Part shown: piece after piece, positions 6,051 to 6,493 of the stretch
Layout of the letters: the number at the start of each line of letters is the position of its first letter
Position numbering within the stretch: the first letter of the stretch is position 1
Program-made: the position numbers and the translations under genes
The notes under the pieces: model-generated
Seen by the model: only the letters and a program-made list of their open reading frames with translations
Database searches by the model: none
Told to the model about the DNA's origin: nothing
From: Clostridiales bacterium UBA7011
GTDB taxonomy: Bacteria > Bacillota > Clostridia > Oscillospirales > Butyricicoccaceae
Direction: 5' to 3'
NCBI GenBank assembly: GCA_002449635.1
Contig: DJXF01000054.1
Coordinates: forward strand, 4,460-10,952
DNA: 6,493 bases

Positions 6051-6063
6051 AGCCGCAAATTTT
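6043..6063 (+). terminator. Possible weak rho-independent terminator after coaE
   Basis: TGCGG at 6043-6047 pairs with CCGCA at 6053-6057; a further T-G wobble pair (6048 with 6052) leaves a loop of three A. The sequence AAATTTT follows, giving a short T run at 6060-6063. The coaE stop codon is inside the hairpin. The stem is short and the T run has only four bases, so termination would be partial at best. Confidence 0.35.
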
Positions 6064-6085
6064 CCCGAAAGGAAGGATTGTTTTC

Positions 6086-6493
6086 ATGGAAAACACGTTG
6101 TTTTACGACAAAAAAACCGGCTGGGACCGCATGAGCGAGGCGGACGAAGCCGCAATGCACACCTACGCCGAGGGTTACAAGGCATTTCTCGACGAGGCAA
6201 AGACGGAGCGCGATGCCGTCCGCCGCCTGAAGGCGATGGCAGAGGAAAAGGGATTTGTTCCGTTTTCCCGCGGTATGTCGGTGCAGCCGGGGGAAAAATA
6301 CTACAAAATCAATAGAAATAAAGCTATTATACTGTTTGTAATCGGAAAAGACGGCATGATGAGCGGCATTAATCTTGCGGCGGCACATCTGGACGCGCCG
6401 CGCATCGACATCCGCACGATCCCTCTGTACGAGGACAACGGCATGGCGCTGTTTAAGACGCACTATTACGGCGGCATCAAGAAATACCAGTGG
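6086..6493 (+). CDS. M18-family zinc aminopeptidase, N-terminal part (cut by window edge)
   Basis: The first 136 codons of a longer gene, open to the right edge with no stop. M18 enzymes are cytoplasmic dinuclear zinc aminopeptidases that remove N-terminal residues from peptides and form large oligomers; the family is usually about 430-480 residues, so roughly 30 percent is seen. The N-terminal region (1-50) is charged and helical. SRGMSVQPGEKYY (61-73) leads into the core strand IILFVIG (81-87), then LAAAHLDAPRIDIR (97-110), where His101 and Asp103 match the family's HxD motif and His101 should be a zinc ligand. LFKTHYYGGIKKYQW (122-136) matches the conserved GG-IKKYQW segment near the second part of the active site. 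The ATG is chosen because GGAAGG (6071-6076) lies 9 bases upstream. There is no clear promoter in the 35-base gap, so it may be read with coaE. A run of AT-ending codons lies at 6296-6349. Confidence 0.93.
   Translation, partial: MENTLFYDKKTGWDRMSEADEAAMHTYAEGYKAFLDEAKTERDAVRRLKAMAEEKGFVPFSRGMSVQPGEKYYKINRNKAIILFVIGKDGMMSGINLAAAHLDAPRIDIRTIPLYEDNGMALFKTHYYGGIKKYQW

Overview
The window looks like an ordinary chromosomal housekeeping stretch of a GC-rich member of the Firmicutes, most likely class Clostridia and plausibly an Oscillospirales or Ruminococcaceae-like gut anaerobe. The reasons are strong GGAGG-type ribosome binding sites, a TTG start, very AT-rich promoter gaps inside otherwise GC-rich DNA, a Firmicutes-style release factor 1 with a PET anticodon-like tripeptide, and the two-domain Sua5/YwlC form of threonylcarbamoyl-AMP synthase. 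The taxonomy is inference from style and gene content; no rRNA or other marker is present. All seven genes lie on the + strand, and no stretch over 300 bases lacks a gene.

Layout: bases 1-135 hold a leader or intergenic region with two GC- and pyrimidine/purine-rich hairpins and no gene I can identify. Next come an ABC-F ATPase (136-2025) and, overlapping it by 4 bases, a membrane-anchored YdcF/SanA-like DUF218 protein (2022-2786). After 28 bases a small unrecognised protein follows (2815-3198) with a very strong ribosome binding site. A 77-base AT-rich gap with a promoter-like TATAAT leads into prfA, release factor 1 (3276-4349). A second AT-rich gap of 70 bases leads into threonylcarbamoyl-AMP synthase (4420-5463), which overlaps coaE, dephospho-CoA kinase (5460-6050), by 4 bases. 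After 35 bases holding a terminator-like hairpin, the N-terminal 136 codons of an M18-family aminopeptidase run off the right edge (6086 to beyond 6493).

Functionally the window leans towards translation: an ABC-F protein that probably acts on ribosomes, release factor 1, and the first enzyme of the t6A tRNA modification pathway. CoaE adds the last step of coenzyme A synthesis, and the M18 peptidase probably trims peptides. Three transcription units are likely: ABC-F/DUF218/small protein, prfA, and threonylcarbamoyl-AMP synthase/coaE with or without the aminopeptidase.

I found no mobile element, CRISPR array, tRNA, rRNA, toxin-antitoxin or defence locus. I do not see a convincing new biological system here. 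The most worthwhile leads are the unidentified 127-residue protein, the UAG stop of the release factor 1 gene with a short in-frame extension behind it, the symmetrical promoter before prfA, and three compact islands of AT-ending codons in otherwise GC-ending genes.
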